From the NCBI GenBank assembly GCA_963843385.1, contig CAWJJY010000007.1, forward strand, positions 1,488,001 to 1,552,000: a stretch of DNA of 64,000 nt. Reading direction: 5' to 3'. The DNA comes from CAVOHU01 sp963843385 (GTDB lineage Bacteria > Acidobacteriota > Vicinamibacteria > Vicinamibacterales > JAKQTR01). The notes beneath the pieces were generated by a model, which was given only the letters and a program-made list of their open reading frames with translations, searched no databases and had not been told where the DNA came from. This document shows positions 1-8,090 of the stretch, one piece after another. Position 1 is the first letter of the stretch; the number at the start of each line of letters is the position of its first letter. The translations under genes and the position numbers were made by a program.

Positions 1-1
1 C

Positions 2-200
2 TTGACGTCAGCGCATCATGCGATTGCCTGTGCCACGATGGGCGCCTGGCCCGCACCGGTATCTTCACGGTGCGCGCCCTCATCCGCGGGGGACACGACG
101 GGAGCCATCCGAGACTTCGGGAAAGCCGCCGTTCGACATGGCTGTTGGCGCGTTTCGGATGGCCGCCACTCGCCAGCCGGGCAGCCCGAAGAGGTGGCGA
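2..200. repeat. ~200-bp dispersed repeat, copy A
   Basis: This stretch aligns without gaps to 2218-2416 at an offset of 2216 bases. The best core is 23-119, where only about nine bases differ. The copy starts at or before the window edge, so its left end is not known. It lies just downstream (in minus-strand reading) of the small secreted-protein gene at 261-500. Read on the minus strand, both copies stay open in the same frame and share the peptide run MAPVVSPADEGAH, and most core differences fall on third codon positions. It may be a decayed coding fragment or a structured dispersed element; no transposase or terminal inverted repeats are visible. Confidence 0.8.
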
Positions 201-260
201 CCTGCCCCCGGGCAGGCCGCCCCAACCGCACACCACCCGCGCTCGCAACGCGACAACCGG

Positions 261-500
261 CTATCTCTTACCAGCCAGCATCCGCGCGATCGGGACCGTA
301 ACGTTTTCGACGCCGTACCCGGATCCTTCGAGCACCGGTTTCAGTTGCGCGTTCGCGTCGCCCTGCTTTGCCAAGGCTCGCACCTTCGCGACCTCCCTCG
401 CGCCAGTCTGCTTGGCCGCCTGCGAAACAGTCGCCTGCATGGCTTCCGCCGGGGCGCCTGCCATCGCTGCCAGCAGCAGTGTCGCCGCCACTCTCAGCAT
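261..500 (-). CDS. Small exported protein, function unknown
   Basis: A 79-residue product beginning MLRVAATLLLAAMAG, a clear signal peptide with likely cleavage after the AEA at about residues 17-19. The mature part is about 60 residues, charged and Ala-rich, and contains AKQGDANAQLKP, which loosely resembles the start of a Sel1-type repeat but is too short to assign. An in-frame start 69 bases further upstream would add an arginine-rich, non-protein-like extension, so the internal Met before the signal peptide was chosen. It sits at the left end of the segment enclosed by the two ~200-bp repeats. No function can be given. Confidence 0.5.
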   Translation of the reverse strand: MLRVAATLLLAAMAGAPAEAMQATVSQAAKQTGAREVAKVRALAKQGDANAQLKPVLEGSGYGVENVTVPIARMLAGKR

Positions 501-840
501 TGCAGCCTCCACTTGACAGCGGCCGGACCAACGAAAGTCTCCCCGATGCCCCCGCCCATGCCTCGGCACCGAGCACCCGGCTCCGCTGCCAAATCGTCTC
601 GGCCAATTCTGGCGGTCTTCTGGATTCCACCAGCGAGAACAGCACCCCGGCCAGCGGATCGGGATTCGACTGGTTCGACGGGACAGACCGGGCCATCAGT
701 CTACACCTGCCGTTACTGCACACCCATCTGGGGCAGTCCGAACACCTCCCTCACCGATGAACAGCCCGGGCAGGCAACGGGTCGATCGAATTCGACTCAC
801 CCGACGATAGCTGAGGGTGCCGCCAGGCTGAGGTCACCAG
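501..840. other. Intergenic, no supported gene
   Basis: About 340 bases between two minus-strand small genes. Open frames exist on both strands but none has a convincing start, composition or recognisable domain. The stretch next to 500 would carry the promoter of the small exported protein. Confidence 0.5.
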
Positions 841-1138
841 TCAGGAGCGAGAGGTTATTCCTGGTGCGGCAGTCTGGGTCCTGATGAAGTACCGGGCAAA
901 CAGCAGCAGGTGGAATGCAACGACCACCACGAATCCGACCTGAATCATGCCCCACTCGCCCGGTGTCCGGTTCCCGGGGGCGTACCAGTGGCAGCGGCTG
1001 ACCCGCGTGCGCCCATACGGCGGGGCTTGCATAGTCCCACCAGATATCGTGCAGCGCGAGGAAGAATCCAATCAGACTCAGGAACGACAAGGTGCCGAGA
1101 ATGGCGACGGCCGTATCAATCCAGCGTCTCGGATTCAT
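841..1138 (-). pseudogene. Small two-TM membrane protein, frameshifted
   Basis: Two halves of one small membrane protein lie in different frames. The N-terminal half (from MNPRRWIDTAVAILG at 1138) has a hydrophobic helix, followed by LHDIWWDYASPAVWAHAG. The C-terminal half in the neighbouring frame reads WYAPGNRTPGEWG, then a second hydrophobic helix (MIQVGFVVVVAFHLLLF) and a basic tail. Dropping one C from the minus-strand run near position 990 restores a continuous ~98-residue protein reading QPLHWYAPGNRTPGEWG across the join. It could be a true mutation or an assembly error. Without the repair, translation would run on to 797 with a nonsense tail. The gene has the same orientation as its neighbours. 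Confidence 0.55.
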
Positions 1139-1233
1139 GGTGCTTCTCCGCAAGCATTACCAGGATCGCGCGGGTTTCGCGGACGGTTCGCGCCGCCTGC
1201 CCCCGGATCTGCCTCTCGGATGCTCTTCTCGGT

Positions 1234-2139
1234 TCAGAACGACCAACGTATCGCCACACCGTGGCGTGTCGGCGTCAGAATCGGCGAAATCCCCACACCG
1301 GGGTTCGGTCCGCCGGGCATGGCGCGATACGCGAGAACCGGTTGCCCGGGTCTGGCCGCTACCAGGGCCCCAACGACCGCTGCCGCCGAGAGGGCGGGCG
1401 GGACCACCTCATTACTCACGGCACCGGTCGTGTAGGCCAGCACGTCCAACACGACGAACACAATTCCGGCCCCCGCCAACGCGCCCAGGATGAGCGAATG
1501 GTGAGGCCGCTGCGTCGAGAGTTCCTTGACTTGCGCGGCCTGGAACTCCCGCGTCGAGCCGCCGCGGCGGAGGCTCAGCGAGGATGCGGTCAGTCCTGCG
1601 ATCCTCCCCCTGATGACGCGTCCCGTGTCGTCGGTGACGTTGACGGTATCCCCAATCTCCAGGCGCGTGGCGAGTTCGGCAAACGACGGCGCGGGCGACA
1701 GGAAATGCACGTAATTCGCGCCCGCGGTTCTGAGTGCGATGACTTCCTGTTTCGCAATTTGTAGCCGCCGGCCCTTGATCTGATTCGCGGCGTCGATGTT
1801 GAACTCCCAGACCTCCTGGCGGCTGTTGGCAATATCCGGCCACAGCGGCTGAAATGACGATCGGGCTTGCCGCCTGCGCCAGTCGGAGGCCTCGTTCACC
1901 AGTTCGAGCACGACGACGGTCGACTCGTCGGCGGCCACGAACCAGCACACTATCGGCTTGCGTCCCGCGACCAACACAACGAGCTCGGTGCCCTGCTTCA
2001 GCGCGCGCACCGTCGCCCAGCCCGGCTCCAGCGCGCCCTGCGAGGGACCTGGCTGCGGCTGAGCCGAGACAATCGTGGCGAGCACCTGGGAAGCGATGAG
2101 TAAGGCCGCCGCCGGAAGTGTTCTAAACGACAAGGACAT
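1234..2139 (-). CDS. Exported protein of unknown function with two C-terminal hydrophobic segments
   Basis: A 301-residue protein. It starts MSLSFRTLPAAALLIAS, a signal peptide cleaved near VSA-Q, and the start is fixed by AAGGAGG eight bases upstream. The middle (about 40-210) is soluble and includes a stretch near 160-195 reading EIGDTVNVTDDTGRVIRGRIAGL, which looks like a small beta-barrel of the kind seen in DNA/RNA-binding or signalling folds that sense nothing obvious. Near residues 225-275 there are two hydrophobic segments (SLILGALAGAGIVFVVLDVLAY and an Ala/Val-rich one), so it is probably membrane attached. No family was recognised with certainty. It lies between the two direct repeats. 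Confidence 0.7.
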   Translation of the reverse strand: MSLSFRTLPAAALLIASQVLATIVSAQPQPGPSQGALEPGWATVRALKQGTELVVLVAGRKPIVCWFVAADESTVVVLELVNEASDWRRRQARSSFQPLWPDIANSRQEVWEFNIDAANQIKGRRLQIAKQEVIALRTAGANYVHFLSPAPSFAELATRLEIGDTVNVTDDTGRVIRGRIAGLTASSLSLRRGGSTREFQAAQVKELSTQRPHHSLILGALAGAGIVFVVLDVLAYTTGAVSNEVVPPALSAAAVVGALVAARPGQPVLAYRAMPGGPNPGVGISPILTPTRHGVAIRWSF

Positions 2140-2217
2140 CACAGCCTCCTTCGAACGACCGTGGGTGCCGCTCAGACGAGGCGAGAAAGGCGAGGACGCT
2201 GGCTCGCGGCGCCATAT

Positions 2218-2416
2218 TTGACGCCACCGCATTCTACTATTGCCTGTGCCACGATGGGCGCCTGGCCCGCACCGGGATCGTCACCGTGCGCGCCCTCATC
2301 AGCTGGTGACACCACGGGAGCCATCGGAGACTTCGGAAAAGCCGCCGTTCGACGAGACTGGTGGCGCGTTTCGGATGGCCGCGACGCGCCGGCCCGGCAG
2401 CCGGACGAGGCGGCGT
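2218..2416. repeat. ~200-bp dispersed repeat, copy B
   Basis: Direct repeat of the stretch at 2-200, same orientation, gap-free alignment. Together the copies bracket about 2 kb containing three minus-strand genes (261-2139). The left boundary is visible here: similarity starts near TTTGACGCC at about 2217. It fades near 2416. It sits 78 bases upstream of the start of the 1234-2139 gene and could therefore influence its expression. Confidence 0.8.
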
Positions 2417-2470
2417 CGCGCTCCGCCGGGGGTCGCTGACGCCACTGGACGGACGAGCCAGCTCGCGAGG

Positions 2471-2532
2471 CCTCCTGGCGTAGATCCCTCCTGGCGTAGA
2501 TCCCTCCTGGCGCAGATCCCTCCTGGCGCAGT
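2471..2532. repeat. 16-bp tandem repeat, about four units
   Basis: Units cctcctggcgtagatc at 2471-2486 and 2487-2502 are identical; 2503-2518 differs by one base (cgcagatc), and 2519-2532 is a partial fourth unit. On the minus strand each unit contains GGAGG, a ribosome-site-like core. The array lies just beyond repeat copy B. Confidence 0.9.
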
Positions 2533-2822
2533 TGACTTCGATCGACTCGATGGGCAGAATTGCGCTCGTCCCCACCACGCCTCTCACAGGCGGCTGCCGA
2601 TCGGCGCTCCCGTCGAGTCCCCACGCTGCATTTACGCCGTCGTCGTTCGGTCAAGACAGTTGGCGCCGAGATCGTCCGTCACACGACCGCCTCCGGTGTC
2701 GTCCAATCGCCGTTGGTCTGCGCGATGCAGGCACGGTGCTCCACTTGACGGTGGAGCCGGACGAGGGGCGGCAGGTGTGAATGGTCTTCGGCGTCGCGGC
2801 TTACAAACCGCAGGAGGGACGC

Positions 2823-5768
2823 ATGTCCAGTTTCCGCCGCTGCATTGCCACGCTCGTCATCACCGTCGGATGTGTCAGCGCGGTGTCGGGTCAGGCGCCG
2901 CCGAGGGCGACGACCCGTGTGAGCGTGGCCACTGACGGGAGTCAGGCCAATTCGGATTCCTTCTTCTCCGCACTCAATGCGGACGGGAGCATCATCGCGT
3001 TCGAGTCAATGGCCAGCAACCTGGTGGCGGGTGACACCAATGGGCAAGTCGACGTCTTCGTCCGCGACCGCAACACGGGGGCCACGACGCGGGTGAGCGT
3101 GGCGACCAACGGCGCCCAGGCCAACTCCAGTTCTTTTCAACCTGCGATCAGCGCGGATGGGCGGTACGTCGCGTTCTACTCCAACGCTTCCAACTTGGTG
3201 ACAGGTGACACCAACTTTTATGCGGATATCTTCGTGCACGACCGCGTCACGGGCACGACAACGCGGGTGAGCGTGGCGACCAACGGCACCCAGGGGGACG
3301 GGTCCTGCGCCCTGCCGTCGATCAGCGCGGACGGGCGGTACGTGGCGTTTTCCTCGAACGCTACCAACCTGGTCACGGGCGACACCAACGGCCAGTGGGA
3401 CGCCTTCGTCCACGACCGAACGACAGGGGCCACGACGCGCGTGAGCGTGGCGACCAACGGCAGTCAGGGAAACGACAGGTCCTCCGTGCTCGCCATCAGC
3501 GGGAACGGAGAGACCGTCGTGTTCCAGTCCGCTGCCAGCAACCTGGTGGACGGCGATACCAACGGAGCGTTCGACCTCTTCGTTCACGATCGCACGCCCG
3601 GAATCACAACACGGGTAAACGTCGCCACCAACGGCACTCAGGGAAATCCGAGTGCCCCTGGGTCTGCTGCGATCAGCGCGGACGGGCGGATCGTCGTGTT
3701 TGAGTCAGACGCAAGCAACTTGGTGACCGGCGACACCAACGATGCCCCTGACATCTTCGTCCGCGATCGCGACGCGGGCGTGACCACGCGCGTGAGTGTG
3801 GCGAACAACGGCGCCCAAGTCACCCGTCAGTCCAACTACCCTGCGGTCAGCGCCGACGGGCAACGCGTCGCGTTCTACTCGGAGGCCTGGGACCTGGTCG
3901 CCGATGACACCAACAACACCATAGACGTCTTCGTCCGCGATCGCGCTGGTAGCACCACCACGCGGGTGAGCGTGTCGACAGCCGGCACTCAGGCAGATGG
4001 GGCGTCCTATTACCACGCGATCAGCGGGGACGGGCTGTCGGTCGCGTTCATCTCCCTGGCCACGAACCTGGTGCCCGGGGATACGAACGGCGTGCGGGAT
4101 ATCTTCGTCAATGGCCCGGCGACGTCACCGACCGTCGCCAGCATCGCACCAACTCAAGGATCGACCGCCGGCGGGACTGATGTGACGTTGACCGGTACCG
4201 GATTCGTCACTGGTGCTGCGGTGACACTGGGCGGCGCGGCGGCGACCTCGACCTCGGTCGTCAATGACACCACGATCACGGCGACGACGGCGGCTCATGC
4301 GGCCGGTGCGGTGGACGTCGTGGTGACCAACCCGGACACGCAGCAGGGGACGCTGACGGGCGGATTCACCTACGTGGTGTGCGCCGTCACGATCGACCCG
4401 ACCTCCACCACGCCCGGGGCCGCTGGCGGACCGGCCAGCGTCGCGGTGACGGCCAATGCTGCCGACTGCGGTTGGACGGCCGTCAGCAACGACGCCTGGG
4501 TCACGGTCGATCCGGGGTCCGCATCCGGTACGGGAAACGGGACGGTCAACTACCACGTCGCCCTCAATCAGACGAACCTGGGCCGCACCGGAACCGTGAC
4601 CATCGGGGGCCAGACCCTCACGGTTCAGCAGGCAGCGGCCAATGCGGTACCTGGACCGCCGACCGGACTCGCGGGATCGTCGACTGGCTCGTCAATCTCA
4701 CTGTCCTGGAATGCGCCGTCGAGCGGCGGACTCCCGGCGGCGTATACGATCGAGGCAGGCTCCGGGCCGGGGCTGTCGAACCTGGCGAACTTCTCGACCG
4801 GCAATACGCTCACCACGTTCTTCGCGAACGGCATCGCAAACGGCCTCTACTTCATCCGCGTGCGGGCCAGCAATGCGTCGGGAACGAGCCCGGCCTCCAA
4901 CGAGGTCCCGGTCCGAATCGGACCGGCGCCTCCAAACGCCCCGACGGGTCTGACGGCGAGTTCCTCCGGATCGAGCATCACCCTCGCGTGGACGGCGCCG
5001 GCGGGAGGCGGCGTCCCGGCGGGGTACCTCATCGAGGCCGGATCGGCTCCCGGTCTCTCGGACCTCGCCAACATCGCGACCGGCACTACGCTGACGACCT
5101 TCACCGCCTCAGGCGTGTCCAATGGCACGTACTACGTGCGGGTGCGCGCCACCAACGCCGGCGGGACGAGCGCTCCGTCGAACGAGGCGATCCTGCAGGT
5201 CGGGCCGCCTCCACCGGGTCCGCCGTCCGGGCTGACCGCGGGCTCCGTCGGATCAACGGTGACCCTGTCGTGGAACGCGCCGAGCACGGGTGGACCGCCC
5301 ACCTCGTACACCATCGAGGCCGGTTCGGGCCCGGGGCTGGCAAACCTGGCCAACGTGGTGAGCGGCAACACTCTCACAACCTTCTCGGCGGGTGGGGTCG
5401 GCGATGGTGGCTACTACCTGAGGGTGCGTGCGAGCAATCCGTACGGCACCAGCGCCGCGTCGAACGAGGCCCTGATGTATGTCGGGTGCCCCGGGCCGCC
5501 AGGCGCGCCGACAATCTTGACCTCCACGGTCGGGCCAGGGGGCAGTCTCCAGATCACCTGGACGGCCGCATCCGCGTCGCCGACGACGTATGTGCTCGAC
5601 GCGGGGTCGAGTCCGGGCCTGGCTGACTTGGCCAGCCTCGAAGTCGGGAATACGCTGGTCTTCAACACCTCCGGTGTGCCGAACGGGACCTACTACATCC
5701 ACATCCACGGAAGAAATGCCTGCGGCCTGGGCGCGACGTCGAATGTCGCGACGGTGGTCGTGCAGTAG
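2823..5768 (+). CDS. Secreted seven-repeat beta-propeller protein with IPT, BACON-like and four Fn3 domains
   Basis: A 981-residue exported protein. The start at 2823 follows CAGGAGGGACGC and gives a signal peptide ending near VSGQA. Residues about 27-436 are seven ~58-residue repeats of the form TTRVSVATNG..ISADGRYVAF.S..SNLVTGDTNG..DIFV.DR, matching PD40/TolB-like propeller blades. Residues 437-519 form an IPT/TIG domain (PTVASIAPTQGSTAGGTDVT). Residues 520-607 look like a BACON domain, with two cysteines and a C.WTAVSNDAWVTV core. From 608 to the end there are four fibronectin type III domains starting PGPPTGL, PNAPTGL, PGPPSGL and PGAPTIL. The recurring GDTNG..D loop resembles calcium-binding Asx loops. 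Likely a cell-surface or secreted binding protein; no catalytic motif is visible. A shorter paralog lies at 12934-15405. Confidence 0.9.
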   Translation: MSSFRRCIATLVITVGCVSAVSGQAPPRATTRVSVATDGSQANSDSFFSALNADGSIIAFESMASNLVAGDTNGQVDVFVRDRNTGATTRVSVATNGAQANSSSFQPAISADGRYVAFYSNASNLVTGDTNFYADIFVHDRVTGTTTRVSVATNGTQGDGSCALPSISADGRYVAFSSNATNLVTGDTNGQWDAFVHDRTTGATTRVSVATNGSQGNDRSSVLAISGNGETVVFQSAASNLVDGDTNGAFDLFVHDRTPGITTRVNVATNGTQGNPSAPGSAAISADGRIVVFESDASNLVTGDTNDAPDIFVRDRDAGVTTRVSVANNGAQVTRQSNYPAVSADGQRVAFYSEAWDLVADDTNNTIDVFVRDRAGSTTTRVSVSTAGTQADGASYYHAISGDGLSVAFISLATNLVPGDTNGVRDIFVNGPATSPTVASIAPTQGSTAGGTDVTLTGTGFVTGAAVTLGGAAATSTSVVNDTTITATTAAHAAGAVDVVVTNPDTQQGTLTGGFTYVVCAVTIDPTSTTPGAAGGPASVAVTANAADCGWTAVSNDAWVTVDPGSASGTGNGTVNYHVALNQTNLGRTGTVTIGGQTLTVQQAAANAVPGPPTGLAGSSTGSSISLSWNAPSSGGLPAAYTIEAGSGPGLSNLANFSTGNTLTTFFANGIANGLYFIRVRASNASGTSPASNEVPVRIGPAPPNAPTGLTASSSGSSITLAWTAPAGGGVPAGYLIEAGSAPGLSDLANIATGTTLTTFTASGVSNGTYYVRVRATNAGGTSAPSNEAILQVGPPPPGPPSGLTAGSVGSTVTLSWNAPSTGGPPTSYTIEAGSGPGLANLANVVSGNTLTTFSAGGVGDGGYYLRVRASNPYGTSAASNEALMYVGCPGPPGAPTILTSTVGPGGSLQITWTAASASPTTYVLDAGSSPGLADLASLEVGNTLVFNTSGVPNGTYYIHIHGRNACGLGATSNVATVVVQ

Positions 5769-5790
5769 CGCTTCGTCCTGCGTCACGCAA

Positions 5791-5824
5791 CGGCCCGGGC
5801 GCCTGTGGACGGGTGCCCGGGCCG
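5791..5824 (+). terminator. Strong hairpin after the propeller gene
   Basis: CGGCCCGGGC at 5791-5800 and GCCCGGGCCG at 5815-5824 form a perfect 10-bp stem with a 14-base loop, 22 bases after the stop codon of the plus-strand gene. A T-tract does not follow, so it may stop transcription only partly or protect the 3' end. Confidence 0.55.
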
Positions 5825-6084
5825 CTGCAGTGTTAGGGTCGTTCCAAGCCGGCGCGTTTCCACGCGAGATGCGGATCAGTGTTGACCCACACACTCTCTA
5901 CCTGACGAACGTCGCGTCCCGAACCCTCCACGTTGTCGATCACGGAAGGCTGCGCTGGAAGCAGCGGCGGATGTCCCTCCCGGAGGCCATCCTCCGATCC
6001 GGCTCGGAGCGCCCGCGACGGGATCACGATCGAGGCCGCCGCTGTCAACTGGGCCAGGCGAATCACTCAGGCGGCCACCATGAC
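5825..6084. other. Convergent intergenic, no supported gene
   Basis: Between the terminator of the propeller gene and the stop of the minus-strand PKD lipoprotein. Open frames are present but lack a ribosome site and protein-like composition. Nothing else is recognised. Confidence 0.5.
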
Positions 6085-6798
6085 CTACTGTCGTGTCATG
6101 GTCATCGGTGCCGAGGTGGACGTGTCGTAGTACACGCAGGTGCCGGTGAACGAGTCCAGACCGCCGACCGCCCCGGCGTTGATATAGAACTGACGCGCCC
6201 CCTGGCTGATATTCACCGAGAACCAGGGTACGGTCCAGTTCGAAGCATCCGTGGGATTGCGCCCATCGCCGATGACCAACCTGCTGAACGATCCGGCTCC
6301 CGATCTATCGTCCGTGTAGGTGCCCGTGACGATGTCTTCGGATTGCGCCAGAACCAGTGTGAAGGTGGTCACGGGGCTCGTCCCGATCGTTCCCTGCCAT
6401 GTGCCGGCCATGCTCTTGATCACCACTTGCTTCGTCGTCGGGAACTGACACTCGGGCGAGCGTGGGCTGAAGGTGACCGTGAACTGGCCAGCCGAGCGGT
6501 ACGTATGCGAGGCTGGCGACCCCACCGCAGTGGCCCCGTCGCCAAAATCAAACGTGCAAAGCGCGCAGTTGTTGGGGAAAACGCCGTAGGTGCCGTTGCC
6601 GACCTTGTAGACGGTCATTGCGGCGAGCCCGGTCGCCGGCGGGGGCGGATAAACATAGAACGAGGCGTCACACGGGGGAACCGTTGGCCCCGAGGGTGAG
6701 GACTTGGCGCAGCCGAGAAGCAGGAACACCACGGCGAGGGCTTCGGTGACGATGAGCGCGATCCGAACTCCATCGCTCTGCGACGACGTAATCCTCAT
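6085..6798 (-). CDS. PKD-domain lipoprotein
   Basis: A 237-residue lipoprotein. A hydrophobic N-terminus leads to the lipobox LLLGC with Cys30 as the likely lipidated residue, followed by a Ser/Pro linker. Residues about 60-115 form a PKD-type domain, recognised by FDFGDGA (83-89) and HTY (98-100). The C-terminal ~100 residues read like a small beta-sandwich (MAGTWQGTIGTSP..FTLVLAQ) as found in lipid- or ligand-binding exported proteins. An alternative start four codons upstream (6810) is too close to its GGAG. Likely sits in the inner or outer membrane facing the periplasm or surface; a ligand cannot be named. Confidence 0.75.
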   Translation of the reverse strand: MRITSSQSDGVRIALIVTEALAVVFLLLGCAKSSPSGPTVPPCDASFYVYPPPPATGLAAMTVYKVGNGTYGVFPNNCALCTFDFGDGATAVGSPASHTYRSAGQFTVTFSPRSPECQFPTTKQVVIKSMAGTWQGTIGTSPVTTFTLVLAQSEDIVTGTYTDDRSGAGSFSRLVIGDGRNPTDASNWTVPWFSVNISQGARQFYINAGAVGGLDSFTGTCVYYDTSTSAPMTMTRQ

Positions 6799-6929
6799 GA
6801 CGGCCCCCATCTCCGAGGCGGGAGGTACCGGGACGGTGGAGGCAATCTGCGCAGCAACCCCAGGAGCCGCGCCCCTGGGGCTGCATGAACAAACGTATGC
6901 GGCCAGGAATCGGCCGCCTTTGCGATCGG

Positions 6930-7352
6930 CTATCGCCCAAGGCCGGAGAGAAGGCCGCCCAGTGCCGACTCCAGCGTGTTGCTGTCGGGCACGTTGCCCT
7001 GCGGCGTGAGCTTGTCGATCACGGTCGGAAGGAGGCTCGCCAGCAATCCGCCAGCGTCGCCGTGAGGGACACCCGCCTTCTGAGCGAACTGGGTCACCGT
7101 GTCCTGCCCCAGCACGTTGGTGACCTGGGCCGCCGTAATCGGCGGATTGGGACCAGTCGAGATCCACGACGAGATCATGTCGCCCATGCCCTTTCCCTGA
7201 AAGGCCTGGACGAGTCCCGCGAGGCCGCCGGTCCCTCCGACCGACGCGTCCTTCGAGCTGAGGAGGCTCCCGACCGCGGCCAGAGCCTGCGGGTTCTTCA
7301 TCGCGGCGCTGGCAAGCCCACCCAGTCCGCCGAGGCTGTCTAGAAGGCCCAT
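6930..7352 (-). CDS. YidB family protein (DUF937)
   Basis: A 140-residue protein starting MGLLDSLGGLGGLAS. Gly/Leu/Ala-rich helical sequence with the family hallmarks QGKGMGDMISSWISTGPNPPIT (read in part) and VTNVLGQDTVTQFAQKAG, ending LGGLLSGLGR. YidB-like proteins are small and of unknown cytoplasmic or envelope role. It lies 19 bases downstream of the LysM protein gene on the same strand, so the two are probably cotranscribed; YidB and LysM/BON proteins are commonly seen together. Confidence 0.85.
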   Translation of the reverse strand: MGLLDSLGGLGGLASAAMKNPQALAAVGSLLSSKDASVGGTGGLAGLVQAFQGKGMGDMISSWISTGPNPPITAAQVTNVLGQDTVTQFAQKAGVPHGDAGGLLASLLPTVIDKLTPQGNVPDSNTLESALGGLLSGLGR

Positions 7353-7371
7353 GCTCTGCACCTCCGCCCGG

Positions 7372-7764
7372 TCAGTCCGGGATCCGAAGTTTCTGGCCCA
7401 CCTTGATCTGATCCGGGTTGGTGAGCTGGTCCTTGTTCGCGTCGAAGATCTTCATGTACTTGTTGGCATCTCCGTAGAACTGCTTGGCGACCTTCGAGAG
7501 AGTGTCGCCCGAGACGACCTCGTAGACATTCTCCGGCACCTTCAGCGACGAATCGATGAGGATGTCGGCGGTCAGGTCGGCATGGACCGGGTCGACCCCC
7601 TTGATCCTGCTCCAGACCTCGTTCTTGATTTGCTCATTCGGAACGGCCGCGCGGATGAGCAGTTTTTCGTTCTCGATGTGCACGTTCATCAGCTTGCCGC
7701 CCTTTTGCTGGGCAACATCGATGACGGGCTGGTACTTGTTCTTCATGACGTCGAGAGTGGCCAT
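7372..7764 (-). CDS. LysM/BON-domain protein, Kbp (YgaU)-like
   Basis: A 130-residue protein without a signal peptide. The first ~70 residues resemble a BON domain (LLIRAAVPNEQIKNEVW), and the last ~50 form a LysM domain (YEVVSGDTLSKVAKQFYGD, ending LRIPD). This order and length match the E. coli potassium-binding protein Kbp/YgaU, which responds to osmotic stress. The start at 7764 has GGAGGGATCGT directly upstream. It leads a two-gene unit with the YidB-family gene. Potassium binding is inferred from the family only. Confidence 0.85.
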   Translation of the reverse strand: MATLDVMKNKYQPVIDVAQQKGGKLMNVHIENEKLLIRAAVPNEQIKNEVWSRIKGVDPVHADLTADILIDSSLKVPENVYEVVSGDTLSKVAKQFYGDANKYMKIFDANKDQLTNPDQIKVGQKLRIPD

Positions 7765-8090
7765 ACGATCCCTCCAGGTGTTGGCCGACCGGCTTCAACC
7801 CTTGCCAGGTGGTTGCGGCTCGGGGTATGCCGGCGGGGCGGGGGTACTCCCGCGATCGGTGCTCGCACCCGGATTGTACGACGTCGGTCAGGGGCGGCAC
7901 AACGTCCTTCAGAACGGCCGCCCGACCGGCCTCCGCTTCTTCTCGGACTCAATTGAGTAGGGGGTTCTCGCCTGGCGTGTCTTCCGGGACATCCACGCGT
8001 GTGAATGCCCCGGAAGCATCAGTTCTCGAACTGTCGTCTCGACCGAACCAGGGCCGGGCCCAACCCGCCGCAGGCCGGCCACGAACAGGA
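7765..8090. other. Intergenic between two minus-strand genes, with one hairpin
   Basis: About 325 bases carrying the promoter of the LysM gene and the 3' flank of the FAH-family gene. Apart from the inverted repeat at 7981-8016 nothing is recognised; open frames here are not protein-like. Confidence 0.5.
7981..8016 (-). terminator. Inverted repeat downstream of the FAH-family gene
   Basis: CTTCCGGG (7981-7988) pairs perfectly with CCCGGAAG (8009-8016). Inside it CAT and ATG can pair again around the palindrome CACGCGTG. It lies about 75 bases past the stop of the minus-strand gene ending at 8091 and is a candidate terminator or processing site. Confidence 0.4.

Larger units (their letters stand above)
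2140..2822. other. Divergent intergenic region holding repeat copy B and a tandem repeat
   Basis: This 680-base gap separates a minus-strand gene (start 2139) from the plus-strand propeller protein (start 2823), so it should hold promoters for both. It also carries dispersed repeat copy B and a 16-bp tandem array, listed separately. No convincing gene is seen. The 3' end has the strong ribosome site CAGGAGGGAC just before 2823. Confidence 0.6.

Noticed and set aside
2823..4120. Regular repeats that could suggest a CRISPR array
   Set aside because: The period is ~174 bases and in frame; the repeats are protein blades and not spacer-separated DNA repeats.
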